Assembly: GCA_045580225.1 (NCBI GenBank)
Contig: JAZNNJ010000024.1
Location: 1-26,827 of the forward strand
Length of the DNA: 26,827 bases
Direction of reading: 5' to 3'
DNA from: CAUUCF01 sp045580225
GTDB lineage: Bacteria; Pseudomonadota; Gammaproteobacteria; UBA9339
Part shown: piece by piece, positions 1 to 6,954 of the stretch
How the letters are laid out: each line of letters opens with the position of its first letter
How positions within the stretch are numbered: position 1 is the first letter of the stretch
The notes under the pieces: model-generated
What the model was told of the DNA's origin: nothing
What the model saw: the letters and a program-made list of their open reading frames with translations, nothing else
Database searches by the model: none
Position numbers and translations under genes: made by a program

Positions 1-82
1 CTATTTTGCCTTTTTCTAACTTATCTAAATAAGTAAGAAATTCGGGCAATATTGTTTTTACTAAATTTTCTAATAGGGTCAT
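1..82 (-). CDS. Partial reading frame at window edge, unidentified
   Basis: The first 27 codons of a minus-strand gene run off the left edge. The ATG at 82-80 is preceded by AAGGAGGT at 5-nt spacing, a near-perfect Shine-Dalgarno, so it is probably translated. The visible start (MTLLENLVKTILPEFL and on) is a short amphipathic helix with no motif I can place. A transposase or other accessory protein would fit the surroundings, but nothing seen proves it. Confidence 0.5.
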   Translation of the reverse strand, partial: MTLLENLVKTILPEFLTYLDKLEKGKI

Positions 83-435
83 CTTGACCTCCTTTCTATT
101 AGTAAAAAGCCCGAAAACCAAAAAATCTTACTCAAAAAAAAATGATTTTTTTATAACTTATTGAAAATAAACAAAATCTTTTTTATTTCCACAAAAAAAG
201 TCAGGAGTACTTGACGAGATTAGGAAAGAAAGTCACAGAAGAAAACAATCAACTGAGAAATAGCAGTATGTTATGACAATGTGGATAAAACAAAAATGCC
301 ACATTTAAAAAAGTATATGATTTTGGAGAAAGGTATGTATATAAAGTAGAAAATTTGCCAACCACATTAATATTTAGATAAAAATTACTTTTCAACAGTT
401 GGCTGTCCTAGGGCTTTGCAGGGGATTTAGATAAT

Positions 436-467
436 AAAAAAGCGAAAGTATATCCTTTCGCTTTTTT
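436..467. terminator. Rho-independent terminator, bidirectional
   Basis: An 8-bp stem, agcgaaag pairing with ctttcgct, encloses a 6-base loop. It is preceded by an A-run and followed by a T-run, so it could stop transcription from either side. It lies downstream of the minus-strand acetyltransferase and is a plausible terminator for it, though 250 bases separate them. Confidence 0.75.
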
Positions 468-471
468 ATAA

Positions 472-485
472 TGGTCGGGTTGACC
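472..485. repeat. Imperfect copy of the tRNA-Pro 3' end (possible att half)
   Basis: tggtcgggttgacc matches the 3' terminal bases of tRNA-Pro at 2894-2907 (tggtcggggtgatc) at 12 of 14 positions and in the same orientation. Integrating elements that use tRNA genes leave such a direct repeat at their far end. No integrase lies between the two copies, and 14 bases with two mismatches could be chance, so this is only a candidate. Confidence 0.3.
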
Positions 486-712
486 ACCTCTAAATTAGAA
501 AATGGATACCGTTTTTTTTAGCATACAAAAAATTATGGTTGTTTTACCCTTATTTTATAAGGCTTTTCGGCACATTTTCAAAACGTAGAGGGCGGACTTT
601 CTAATCCGAACTGGTGGGGTTGACATTTTAATGCCGCCAGCTGTGTTCAAAGTGCATTTTTTCTTTCAAAAACAATAACATATACCGACAGCTTCGTATC
701 AAAATATATTAT

Positions 713-1354
713 TCAAAGTCCGTTTTTTATTTTTGCTTTTATTTTTTTCAAATCACTGCATGCTAATATCGGTATTAATTCATTGATTTCGTTTATAGGT
801 TTATCCCACCACTTAAATTTGAGCAACAAGTCAATCAATTCATCATCAAATCTTTTGCGAATAGGTCTTGCGGGATTTCCTACAACAACTGTATAAGGTT
901 CAACATTACTACCAACAACACTGTTGGTACCGATTATCGCACCATCACCGATATGCACGCCTGCAAGAATAGTTACATTCTGCCCAATCCACACATCATT
1001 TCCAACAATCGTATCACCTTTCAAGGGCATATCTTTTTTCAAAGGAACTTCCTGATTGAAGCCTTCCATAATATAAAATGGATATGTAGAAACGGCATTC
1101 ATCTGATGATTTGCGCCGTTCATTACAAATTCAACTCCTGCGCCAATTTGGCAGAATTTACCGATAATCAACTTATCTCCATTAAAATCATAGTGATGTG
1201 TAACGTGCTTTTCAAAATCCACATCAGCAAAATAAGTAAAATCACCGACTATAATGTTAGGATTTTTAATTGTCGGTTTTACATAAGTTACCGTTTTGAT
1301 ATTCGGTACCGGAAATATTTTATCTGGATTTGGTAATACCATTTTTTTCATCAT
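713..1354 (-). CDS. Vat/CatB-type hexapeptide acetyltransferase
   Basis: A 213-aa acetyl-CoA-dependent O-acetyltransferase of the xenobiotic acetyltransferase group (Vat streptogramin A and CatB chloramphenicol acetyltransferases), forming a trimeric left-handed beta-helix. Seen: N-terminal PNP motif, IGKFCQIGAGV at 64-74, the family's MNGANH with the expected catalytic His83, STYP at 89-92, hexapeptide repeats with NDVWIG at 119-124, GNPA at 159-162, and a C-terminal KWWDKPI resembling the KWW-W-PI stretch of Vat enzymes. Length is normal and the frame is intact. The ATG at 1354 follows a GGAGCG Shine-Dalgarno; a second in-frame ATG is adjacent. It stands alone in an accessory patch beside an IS, which suggests transfer. 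The family is clear; the substrate cannot be read from sequence, and resistance is not shown. Confidence 0.85.
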   Translation of the reverse strand: MMKKMVLPNPDKIFPVPNIKTVTYVKPTIKNPNIIVGDFTYFADVDFEKHVTHHYDFNGDKLIIGKFCQIGAGVEFVMNGANHQMNAVSTYPFYIMEGFNQEVPLKKDMPLKGDTIVGNDVWIGQNVTILAGVHIGDGAIIGTNSVVGSNVEPYTVVVGNPARPIRKRFDDELIDLLLKFKWWDKPINEINELIPILACSDLKKIKAKIKNGL

Positions 1355-1502
1355 TATACGCTCCTATTGTCAATCTTATACTAGAAAATAAAGTTTTATG
1401 CAAGGTTAACAAATTTAATTTGAGAGTTTGCGCTTATTTTTGATTTATAGTTGCTGAGTAAAAGTTTTTAATACATATCTTATTGATTCTAAATAGGAAA
1501 CT

Positions 1503-1631
1503 ATGAAAATTCATTTCAAGCAGTTTGGATTCGAACCTGCGCCATCTTTATGGAAAAACAAGTATTTTCAATATGTTGAGGATGAGGTATCCGTATTTAT
1601 TAAATATCGTGGTAATAATTTTTTATTTTAA
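1503..1631 (+). CDS. Small ORF upstream of the IS3 transposase, unidentified
   Basis: A 42-codon frame starts at ATG 1503, with AGGAAA about 5 bases upstream, and ends just before the transposase. The product (MKIHFKQFGFEPAPSLWKNK and on) is rich in aromatic and charged residues and has no membrane segment. It may be a real small protein or the surviving start of a gene cut by the IS insertion. No family recognised. Confidence 0.3.
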   Translation: MKIHFKQFGFEPAPSLWKNKYFQYVEDEVSVFIKYRGNNFLF

Positions 1632-1666
1632 CTAAACTACGAAGAATCATTGATAGGAAAAATTTT

Positions 1667-2872
1667 GTGAAACAGCTAACTGCAGAAAACAAATTGAAAA
1701 TTATAGATGAGTATAATAAGTGTAAATCTCCGGCAATAATTAAAGAAAAATACGGAATAAGTAAATCTACGCTTTATCATTGGATAAAAGTACTAACCGT
1801 AAGAAAAGCCGGGACATATAGTTCAAAAAAATATTCTGCTTGGGATATTCATCTTATGGAAAGGGAACTTCGTACTTTGCGAGAAGAAAATCAAATCTTC
1901 CGTGAAAGCCAATGTTCTGTCATTTCACCGATGAAGGATAAAATTGCAGCTATTGAAAAATTAAAAGATAAATTTTCTATTTATGCTATTTGTCGGACAC
2001 TTAATTTATCAAAGGCATCTTATTACCATAGAAATAAATACCGACCGGAAAAAACATCATATCAAGAAAAAGATGAACAATTAAAGCCACTGATAAAAAA
2101 ATATTTTGAAGAAAGCAAGGAACGTTTTGGTGCAAGCAAAATAAAAATTTCATTGAATAATATAGGGATTCGCGTTTCTCAAAAGCATATAGATAAACTA
2201 ATGAAAGAGATGGATCTTGTTTGTAAACAAATGCGCATTAGATGTACATGGGCAACCAGAGTATCTAAGTTTAGAAGAAATCGTTTAAAACAAAACTTTA
2301 CACAAGATACTCCAAATACTTATTGGGTAAGTGATATAACTTACATTCCGATTGAAAATCATGACAATTTATATGGGATATGTGTTGTAATTGATCTATT
2401 CTCAAGAAAAGTTTTGAGTTTTTTAGTATCGGAATTTAGTAATGCGGACATGGTTTGGAAAACTTTTGATAAAGCATATAATCTGAGGGGGTGTCCAGAA
2501 AATTTGACTTTTCATAGTGACCAGGGGACACAATATACAGCTTATACGTTTAGAAAGCACCTGAGAGATTTGAAGGTGAAACAGTCTTTTTCAAACCCAG
2601 GTTCACCTTTGGACAATGCCGTAGCAGAAGCTTTCTTCAGTATTATGAAAAGAGAAGAACTTTCTCATAATTTTTATAAGTCAAAGGAACATTTAGAGGC
2701 TGTTGTTGCTGAATATATTGACTTCTTTAACAATGCTCGTCCGCACCGCAAATTAAAAAATATGACACCAAATCAATACGAACTAAATTATTATCAAAAC
2801 TTACAAATGCGTGAGGACGAAAATAAAAAAATGGCTTTTATCAAGGATATTCTAAGTAGTGATGCGGCTTAA
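1667..2872 (+). CDS. IS3-family transposase, single frame
   Basis: A 401-aa DDE transposase that cuts and joins the ends of its own insertion sequence. Residues 1-45 form a helix-turn-helix (IIKEKYGISKSTLYHWI), followed by a leucine-zipper-like stretch (60-80), the HTH_21-type region, and an rve integrase core. The triad is visible: D223 in SDITYI, D285 in HSDQG, E321 in NAVAEAF, with 35 residues between the last two as the family expects. Most IS3 elements split this into orfA and orfB joined by -1 frameshifting; here both lie in one open frame. Translation probably begins at GTG 1667, behind AGGA. The element lies 21 bases from the 3' end of tRNA-Pro. I could not define terminal inverted repeats by eye. 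Confidence 0.9.
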   Translation: MKQLTAENKLKIIDEYNKCKSPAIIKEKYGISKSTLYHWIKVLTVRKAGTYSSKKYSAWDIHLMERELRTLREENQIFRESQCSVISPMKDKIAAIEKLKDKFSIYAICRTLNLSKASYYHRNKYRPEKTSYQEKDEQLKPLIKKYFEESKERFGASKIKISLNNIGIRVSQKHIDKLMKEMDLVCKQMRIRCTWATRVSKFRRNRLKQNFTQDTPNTYWVSDITYIPIENHDNLYGICVVIDLFSRKVLSFLVSEFSNADMVWKTFDKAYNLRGCPENLTFHSDQGTQYTAYTFRKHLRDLKVKQSFSNPGSPLDNAVAEAFFSIMKREELSHNFYKSKEHLEAVVAEYIDFFNNARPHRKLKNMTPNQYELNYYQNLQMREDENKKMAFIKDILSSDAA

Positions 2873-2893
2873 AAAAAAAGAACAACTTTCAAT

Positions 2894-2970
2894 TGGTCGG
2901 GGTGATCGGATTTGAACCGATGACCACTTGCACCCCATGCAAGTACGCTACCAAGCTACGCCACACCCCG
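2894..2970 (-). tRNA. tRNA-Pro (anticodon GGG)
   Basis: A full 77-nt cloverleaf on the minus strand: acceptor stem CGGGGTG paired with CACCCCG, anticodon stem CTTGC/GCAAG around loop ATGGGGT giving GGG, T-loop GGTTCAAATCC, and an encoded CCA end. The C1-G72 pair with A73 is typical of bacterial proline tRNA. It sits downstream of the rplT/pheT remnant, and accessory DNA begins right after its 3' end. Confidence 0.95.
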
Positions 2971-2971
2971 C

Positions 2972-2989
2972 AGTTTTTAATTAAAAACT
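2972..2989. repeat. Perfect 18-bp AT palindrome at the end of the pheT remnant
   Basis: agtttttaattaaaaact is its own reverse complement. It overlaps the last codons and TAA stop of the pheT fragment and begins 2 bases from tRNA-Pro. It could mark the deletion junction or act as a weak transcript end, but it has no GC stem or separate T-run, so it is not a standard terminator. Confidence 0.5.
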
Positions 2990-3321
2990 AGATCAGCTCC
3001 AATTTCATAGCTATCAGCTAATTCAAGAATACCTTTACTTGTCGTTGATAAACCAAGCTCTTGCGCTGAACACAACATGCCAAAAGACTCAATGCCACGT
3101 AATTTCGATTTCTTTATTTTCCAATTACCAGGCAAAACTGCTCCAATTAAAGCTACAGCGACCTTTAAACCTATACGAACATTGCTTGCTCCACACACGA
3201 TTTGCAGTGGTAAATTCTGGCCTACATCTACTTCGCAAACAGAAAGGTGGTCCGCATTGCTATGCGGAACCACACCTATAATTTTCCCGATCACAACTCC
3301 AGAAAAACTACTGCTTTCCAT
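2977..3321 (-). CDS. pheT: PheT remnant: stand-alone tRNA-binding OB domain
   Basis: A 114-aa protein matching only the second domain (about residues 39-150) of the phenylalanyl-tRNA synthetase beta chain, an EMAP/Trbp111-like OB fold that binds tRNA. Seen: GVVIGKI, PHSNADHLSVCEVDVG (19-34), IVCGASNV (41-48), AVALIGAVLPG, and the signature KLRGIESFGMLCS (73-85). Intact PheT is about 800 aa and follows pheS; here pheS, the first 38 residues and everything after the domain are gone. The ATG lies 1 nt after the rplT stop, so it would be translated by coupling. The domain is open and well conserved, which suggests recent loss or a retained role as a free tRNA-binding protein. It cannot charge tRNA-Phe, so a full pheST should exist elsewhere. 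Confidence 0.8.
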   Translation of the reverse strand: MESSSFSGVVIGKIIGVVPHSNADHLSVCEVDVGQNLPLQIVCGASNVRIGLKVAVALIGAVLPGNWKIKKSKLRGIESFGMLCSAQELGLSTTSKGILELADSYEIGADLVFN

Positions 3322-3322
3322 A

Positions 3323-3673
3323 CTAAGCAGCCTTCGCTAACTGCACTATCTGAGCGAAAGCATTTTTATCGTTTACAGCTAATTCGGCAAGGATTTTACG
3401 ATCCAAAGCGATACTTGCTTTCTTCAATCCAGCAATCAATTTGCTGTAAGAAATACCCAGCTGGTTGGCTGCAGCATTAATTCTGATAATCCATAAAGCT
3501 CTAAATTGGCGCTTACGTTGCTTACGACCTTGATAAGCATACTGTCCAGCTTTAATTACTGCTTGTTTGGCAACACGAAAAACCCTACTACGTGCTCCAT
3601 AATAACCTTTTGCACTTTTTAATACTTTTTTATGTCGTGCTCTTGCTGTTACCCCTCGTTTTACTCTCGGCAT
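3323..3673 (-). CDS. rplT: Ribosomal protein bL20
   Basis: A 116-aa large-subunit protein needed early in 50S assembly; it binds 23S rRNA and in known bacteria also its own operon leader to repress rpmI-rplT. The sequence is unmistakable: MPRVKRGVTARARHKKVLK, then AKGYYGARSRVFRVAKQA, RKQRKRQFRALWI and the globular C-terminal domain with NQLGISYSKLIAGL. Length is normal. It is third in infC-rpmI-rplT, 10 bases after rpmI, and its TAG is one base from the start of the pheT remnant. Confidence 0.97.
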   Translation of the reverse strand: MPRVKRGVTARARHKKVLKSAKGYYGARSRVFRVAKQAVIKAGQYAYQGRKQRKRQFRALWIIRINAAANQLGISYSKLIAGLKKASIALDRKILAELAVNDKNAFAQIVQLAKAA

Positions 3674-3683
3674 ATCTATTTCC

Positions 3684-3881
3684 CTACGAATTAATTAATA
3701 ACATTTTTACTGAATTTAAATTACTTTTGTCGACCATTTTACCAGCAGCTAAACGCGCTTTACGCTTGCTATTTTTTTTGGTTAGAATGTGGTTTTTCAT
3801 TGCGCAACGATGCTTAAAAGCGCCACTAGCCGTCTTTTTAAAGCGTTTTAAAGCGCTACGATTCGTTTTTAATTTTGGCAT
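3684..3881 (-). CDS. rpmI: Ribosomal protein bL35
   Basis: A 65-aa, very basic large-subunit protein. It shows the family pattern MPKLKTNRSALKRFK, then GAFKHRCAMKNHILTKK and RKARLAA near the C-terminus. It lies between infC (12-bp gap) and rplT (10-bp gap) in the conserved order and is probably co-regulated with rplT. Normal length and nothing unusual. Confidence 0.96.
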   Translation of the reverse strand: MPKLKTNRSALKRFKKTASGAFKHRCAMKNHILTKKNSKRKARLAAGKMVDKSNLNSVKMLLINS

Positions 3882-3893
3882 TTTACCCTCTTA

Positions 3894-4454
3894 CTACTTA
3901 CCCTTACCTGGAATAACAACCATGCTAAGTTGTTTTCCTTCAACTTTCGGAGCTTGTTCTATTACTCCATGTCCTACTAAATCATTTTCCACTCGTTTCA
4001 AAATCTCTAACCCTTGATTTTGGTAAGAAATCTCTCTGCCGCGGAAACGTATAACGAACTTAACTTTATCACCATCTTTTAAAAAAGCAATCGCTCTTTT
4101 GATTTTTACTAAATAATCCCCAACATCAGTTACTGGACGCATTTTTAACTCTTTAATTTGAACTTTTTTCGCTTTATTTTTTTGCTTTTTGTTTTGTTCA
4201 AATAAATACTTTCCAAAATTCATAATTCTACAAACCGGGGGACTAGAATTAGGAGCAATTTCTACCAAATCTAATTCCAATTCTTCAGCTTTATAAACAG
4301 CTTCTTGAATTTTTACTATTCCTAATTGTTCCCCGTTAAGACCTATCAATCGAACTTCTTTTGCTACAATTTCTCCGTTAACACGGACTTTACTTTTCTT
4401 ATTATTAGCAACTGGCGCTGTCTTATTATTGCGCGAAAAAATACGTGGATTAAT
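3894..4454 (-). CDS. infC: Translation initiation factor IF-3, AUU start
   Basis: IF-3 binds the 30S subunit, prevents early 50S joining and checks the start codon-anticodon match. The N-domain (VRVNGEIVAKEVRLIGLNGEQLGIV, which continues toward DLVEI), PPVCRIMNFGKYLFE, the Lys-rich linker and the C-domain (KEL.MRPVTDVGDY, FRGREISYQNQG) are all present. No ATG, GTG or TTG gives a complete N-terminus. The upstream frame is open, and ATT at 4454-4452 lies 5 bases after GGAGG, giving 186 aa, close to the 180 of E. coli. AUU starts on infC are known from enterics, where IF-3 represses its own mRNA by rejecting the codon. The usual thrS upstream is absent; serS diverges instead. Confidence 0.93.
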   Translation of the reverse strand: MNPRIFSRNNKTAPVANNKKSKVRVNGEIVAKEVRLIGLNGEQLGIVKIQEAVYKAEELELDLVEIAPNSSPPVCRIMNFGKYLFEQNKKQKNKAKKVQIKELKMRPVTDVGDYLVKIKRAIAFLKDGDKVKFVIRFRGREISYQNQGLEILKRVENDLVGHGVIEQAPKVEGKQLSMVVIPGKGK

Positions 4455-4466
4455 ACCTACCTCCTC
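4452..4466 (-). promoter_or_regulatory. infC ribosome binding site and AUU start codon
   Basis: Read on the minus strand this is GAGGAGGTAGGTATT: a near-perfect Shine-Dalgarno, a 5-base spacer and AUU. A strong binding site with a start codon that IF-3 discriminates against is the arrangement that lets IF-3 autoregulate its translation. Confidence 0.85.
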
Positions 4467-4489
4467 AAATACAGATTAATACGCCCGCC

Positions 4490-4518
4490 ATTATGTCAAA
4501 TAAATATTAATTTATCAA
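4490..4518 (-). promoter_or_regulatory. Sigma-70-type promoter for infC-rpmI-rplT
   Basis: On the minus strand TTGATA (4518-4513), a 17-base spacer and CATAAT (4495-4490), each one mismatch from consensus. The start would fall near 4483, leaving a leader of about 30 bases before the AUU codon. It supports infC as first gene of its operon. Confidence 0.7.
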
Positions 4519-4578
4519 TCTTTATTTTTGATAAATTATATTTGACAAGGAATTTTAGCTAATTTTTAAGTTTTAAAC

Positions 4579-4607
4579 TTGACAAAGAAATGATGATTAG
4601 CAATAAT
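4579..4607 (+). promoter_or_regulatory. Sigma-70-type promoter for serS-lptF-lptG
   Basis: TTGACA at 4579-4584, a 17-base spacer, then AATAAT at 4602-4607: one mismatch in total. Transcription would start near 4614, about 17 bases before the serS ATG. Confidence 0.8.
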
Positions 4608-4630
4608 TTTTTAGAAGCTTGAGAATGAGT

Positions 4631-5911
4631 ATGTTAGATCCTAAATGTTTTCGTAAAGAATTAGAAAATACAGCTAGAGTTTTAGCTAAAAGAAATGTTG
4701 TATTGGATGTTGAGCAAATTAAATTGTTAGAAAATCGGCGGAAGCAATTGCAAACCGAATTGCAAGATTTGCAAAATTTGCGTAACGTAAAATCTAAATT
4801 TATTGGTATGTCGAAGGAAAACAACCATAATTGTGATCAAGAAATAGTACAGATGCGTCAAATAAATTCGGAATTGGAGAACAAACAGTATGAATTCGAC
4901 CAAACAATGGGATTGTTAGAAAATATTTACAATACTACGCCTAATTTACCTCATGATTCTGTCCCGTTTGGTAAAGATGAGAAGGATAATGTGGAAATTC
5001 GTCGTTGGGGGGAGATACCGAAGTTTGATTTTACCCCTTTAGACCACGCTTTATTAGGTAAAAGGTTGGAAATGATGAATTTTGAGTTAGCTGCTAAAAT
5101 TACCGGCGCTCGTTTCGTAGTCTTATTTAATGAGTTAGCTAGGTTGCAACGAGCGCTGATTAATTTTATGTTAGATATTCATGTGAAAGAGCATGGTTAT
5201 CAGGAGGTGTACGTTCCTCATTTGGTTAATGAAGCTAGTTTATTCGGGACAGGACAGTTAGCAAAATTTAACCAAGATTTGTTTCATATTGAGGGAGAAA
5301 ATCGGTACTCTTTAATTCCGACGGCTGAGGTTCCGGTTACTAATTTAGTCAGAAATGAAATTTTAGATCCTAAAATGTTGCCTTTGCGTTTTGTTGCGCA
5401 TACTCCTTGTTATCGAAGTGAAGCTGGAAGTTATGGTAAGGATTTAAACGGTATGATTCGTCAACATCAGTTTGAAAAAATAGAGTTGGTTTGGATTACT
5501 TTACCGGAGCGATCTTATGAAGATCATGAAGTTTTAACTCATCATGCGGAGGTTATTTTACAACGGTTAAATTTACCTTATCGGGTAGTTTGTTTGTGTG
5601 GTGGCGATTTAGGTTTTTCTTCTGCTAAAACTTATGATTTAGAAGTATGGTTGCCATCACAAAATTGTTATCGGGAAATTTCTTCTTGCAGTAATTTTGA
5701 GGCTTTTCAAGCGAGAAGAATGAAGGCTAGGTATCGATTGGATAATGGTGTAACTGAGTTAGTGCATACTTTAAATGGTTCTGGTTTAGCGGTGGGACGT
5801 ACGTTAATAGCTATTATGGAAAATTATCAAGATAAAGATGGCAATATTCGTATACCAGAGGTTCTAATTCCTTATATGAAGGGACAAGAAGTTATTACTG
5901 CTAGTAAATAA
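4631..5911 (+). CDS. serS: Seryl-tRNA synthetase
   Basis: A 426-aa class II synthetase that charges tRNA-Ser with serine in the cytoplasm. I chose ATG 4631 because the family begins MLDP; upstream in-frame TTG and ATG codons would only add four residues. The N-terminal third is the long antiparallel coiled coil that grips the tRNA-Ser variable arm. The catalytic core shows PTAEVPVTN (serine pocket), motif 2 (CYRSEAGSYGKDLNGMIRQH) and motif 3 (NGSGLAVGRTLIAIMENYQ, starting about 382). Length is normal. Its TAA overlaps the lptF ATG by one base. It diverges from infC, an unusual pairing, and has a strong promoter of its own. Confidence 0.97.
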   Translation: MLDPKCFRKELENTARVLAKRNVVLDVEQIKLLENRRKQLQTELQDLQNLRNVKSKFIGMSKENNHNCDQEIVQMRQINSELENKQYEFDQTMGLLENIYNTTPNLPHDSVPFGKDEKDNVEIRRWGEIPKFDFTPLDHALLGKRLEMMNFELAAKITGARFVVLFNELARLQRALINFMLDIHVKEHGYQEVYVPHLVNEASLFGTGQLAKFNQDLFHIEGENRYSLIPTAEVPVTNLVRNEILDPKMLPLRFVAHTPCYRSEAGSYGKDLNGMIRQHQFEKIELVWITLPERSYEDHEVLTHHAEVILQRLNLPYRVVCLCGGDLGFSSAKTYDLEVWLPSQNCYREISSCSNFEAFQARRMKARYRLDNGVTELVHTLNGSGLAVGRTLIAIMENYQDKDGNIRIPEVLIPYMKGQEVITASK

Positions 5912-6954
5912 TGAAATTAGCGAAAAAATATCTGTTATGCGAACTGTTAAAAGTTACTGGAACGGTTACTTTTGTGTTGTTATTTATCTTTGTAAGTAAT
6001 CAGTTTGTGCGTTTTTTAGGTTCGGCTGCATCTGATAATCTTTCATCGGAGGTGATAAAATGGATTTTATTATTGCAAATTCCAACATTACTAGCTTTGG
6101 TGTTATCGGTGGCATTATATTTATCAATAGTTTTTATCTACGGACGTTTGTCAGTAGATAATGAGTTAGTAATTTTACAAACTTCAGGTTTTTCCTTCAA
6201 AAATTTTACTAAAATAAATTTATTAATTGGTGTCGTAATAGCAACGATAGTAGCAATACTTACTTTTTGGGTGAATCCTAAATTACATCAATATATTGAG
6301 TGGTTATCTAAATCTACACAATCTGCTTCACTAATTAAACCTAAACGTTTTAATTACGTAGGTAAGGATCGTGATTGGTTAGTGTATGCAGATGATTATG
6401 ATTTTTCAGCGAAAAATACTTTTAAAAAAGTTTTTATTAAAAGTTTAAGCGATAAAAATAACTGTATAATTTTAGCTAAAAAAGCTACCATGGTCGATAA
6501 ACATAAATTAATGCTCGTTGATGGTAATCAATATTGTGGTGTTTTTAATCGAACCGAAGTGGAGCACTTAAAGTTTAAAAGCCAAATTTTTTATATTAGG
6601 CCACCTAAATTTATTGCTAAAAAGGAATCAGGAAAGTTAAATCAGGAGTTATGGAAATATCGTTATTATTCTAAAAATGGGGCAGAACTGTTTTGGAGGA
6701 TTTCTCCGGTATTGATGGTGTTTATTTTAGTTATGTTAGCAACATCTTTATCCATTTTGCCGCCTAGGAGTAGTAGATACCGTAGGGTTGGTTGGGCGAT
6801 TTTAATTTATGTGTTTTATGCTAATGGCTTATTTATGACTAGGGCAATGTTGCAAAAAGGTACGTTGCATTTTGGCTGTAACGCGTTTTTTATTCACTTT
6901 TTTATGCTAATTATTACGACCTTAATTTATTGGCGACAGTGGAGGAAATGGTGA
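5911..6954 (+). CDS. lptF: LPS export ABC permease LptF
   Basis: A 347-aa inner-membrane subunit of LptB2FG, which extracts lipopolysaccharide from the inner membrane and feeds the LptC-LptA-LptD bridge. Typical layout: TM segments around 10-30, 50-75 and 100-120, a periplasmic beta-jellyroll domain (about 130-260), then three C-terminal TMs. The coupling region with ELVILQTSGFS faces LptB. It begins at the ATG overlapping the serS stop (TAATG) and overlaps the start of lptG, so the three genes are translationally coupled. Normal length; nothing missing. Confidence 0.94.
   Translation: MKLAKKYLLCELLKVTGTVTFVLLFIFVSNQFVRFLGSAASDNLSSEVIKWILLLQIPTLLALVLSVALYLSIVFIYGRLSVDNELVILQTSGFSFKNFTKINLLIGVVIATIVAILTFWVNPKLHQYIEWLSKSTQSASLIKPKRFNYVGKDRDWLVYADDYDFSAKNTFKKVFIKSLSDKNNCIILAKKATMVDKHKLMLVDGNQYCGVFNRTEVEHLKFKSQIFYIRPPKFIAKKESGKLNQELWKYRYYSKNGAELFWRISPVLMVFILVMLATSLSILPPRSSRYRRVGWAILIYVFYANGLFMTRAMLQKGTLHFGCNAFFIHFFMLIITTLIYWRQWRKW

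Larger units (their letters stand above)
83..712. other. Gene-free accessory stretch
   Basis: About 630 bases without a credible gene. Reading frames on both strands are short and broken by stops. It contains the terminator hairpin at 436-467 and an imperfect copy of the tRNA-Pro 3' end at 472-485, with a weaker look-alike near 611. It reads like decayed insertion or intergenic DNA between the edge gene and the acetyltransferase. Confidence 0.6.

Noticed and set aside
953..1336. Plus-strand 127-codon frame opposite the acetyltransferase
   Set aside because: Shadow of the minus-strand gene; no family features.
1522..1545. tRNA-like T-loop (ttggattcgaacctgcgcc) suggesting a tRNA remnant
   Set aside because: The flanking bases do not form the T-stem, no acceptor or anticodon arm is found, and the stretch lies in a small ORF. 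Likely chance.
2972..2989. AT palindrome as a replication origin or operator
   Set aside because: Only one copy, no DnaA boxes or regulator gene near it; better explained as junction or chance in AT-rich DNA.
3592..4017. Plus-strand hydrophobic frame opposite rplT, rpmI and infC
   Set aside because: The antisense of Lys-rich ribosomal genes gives hydrophobic frames; the minus-strand genes are certain.
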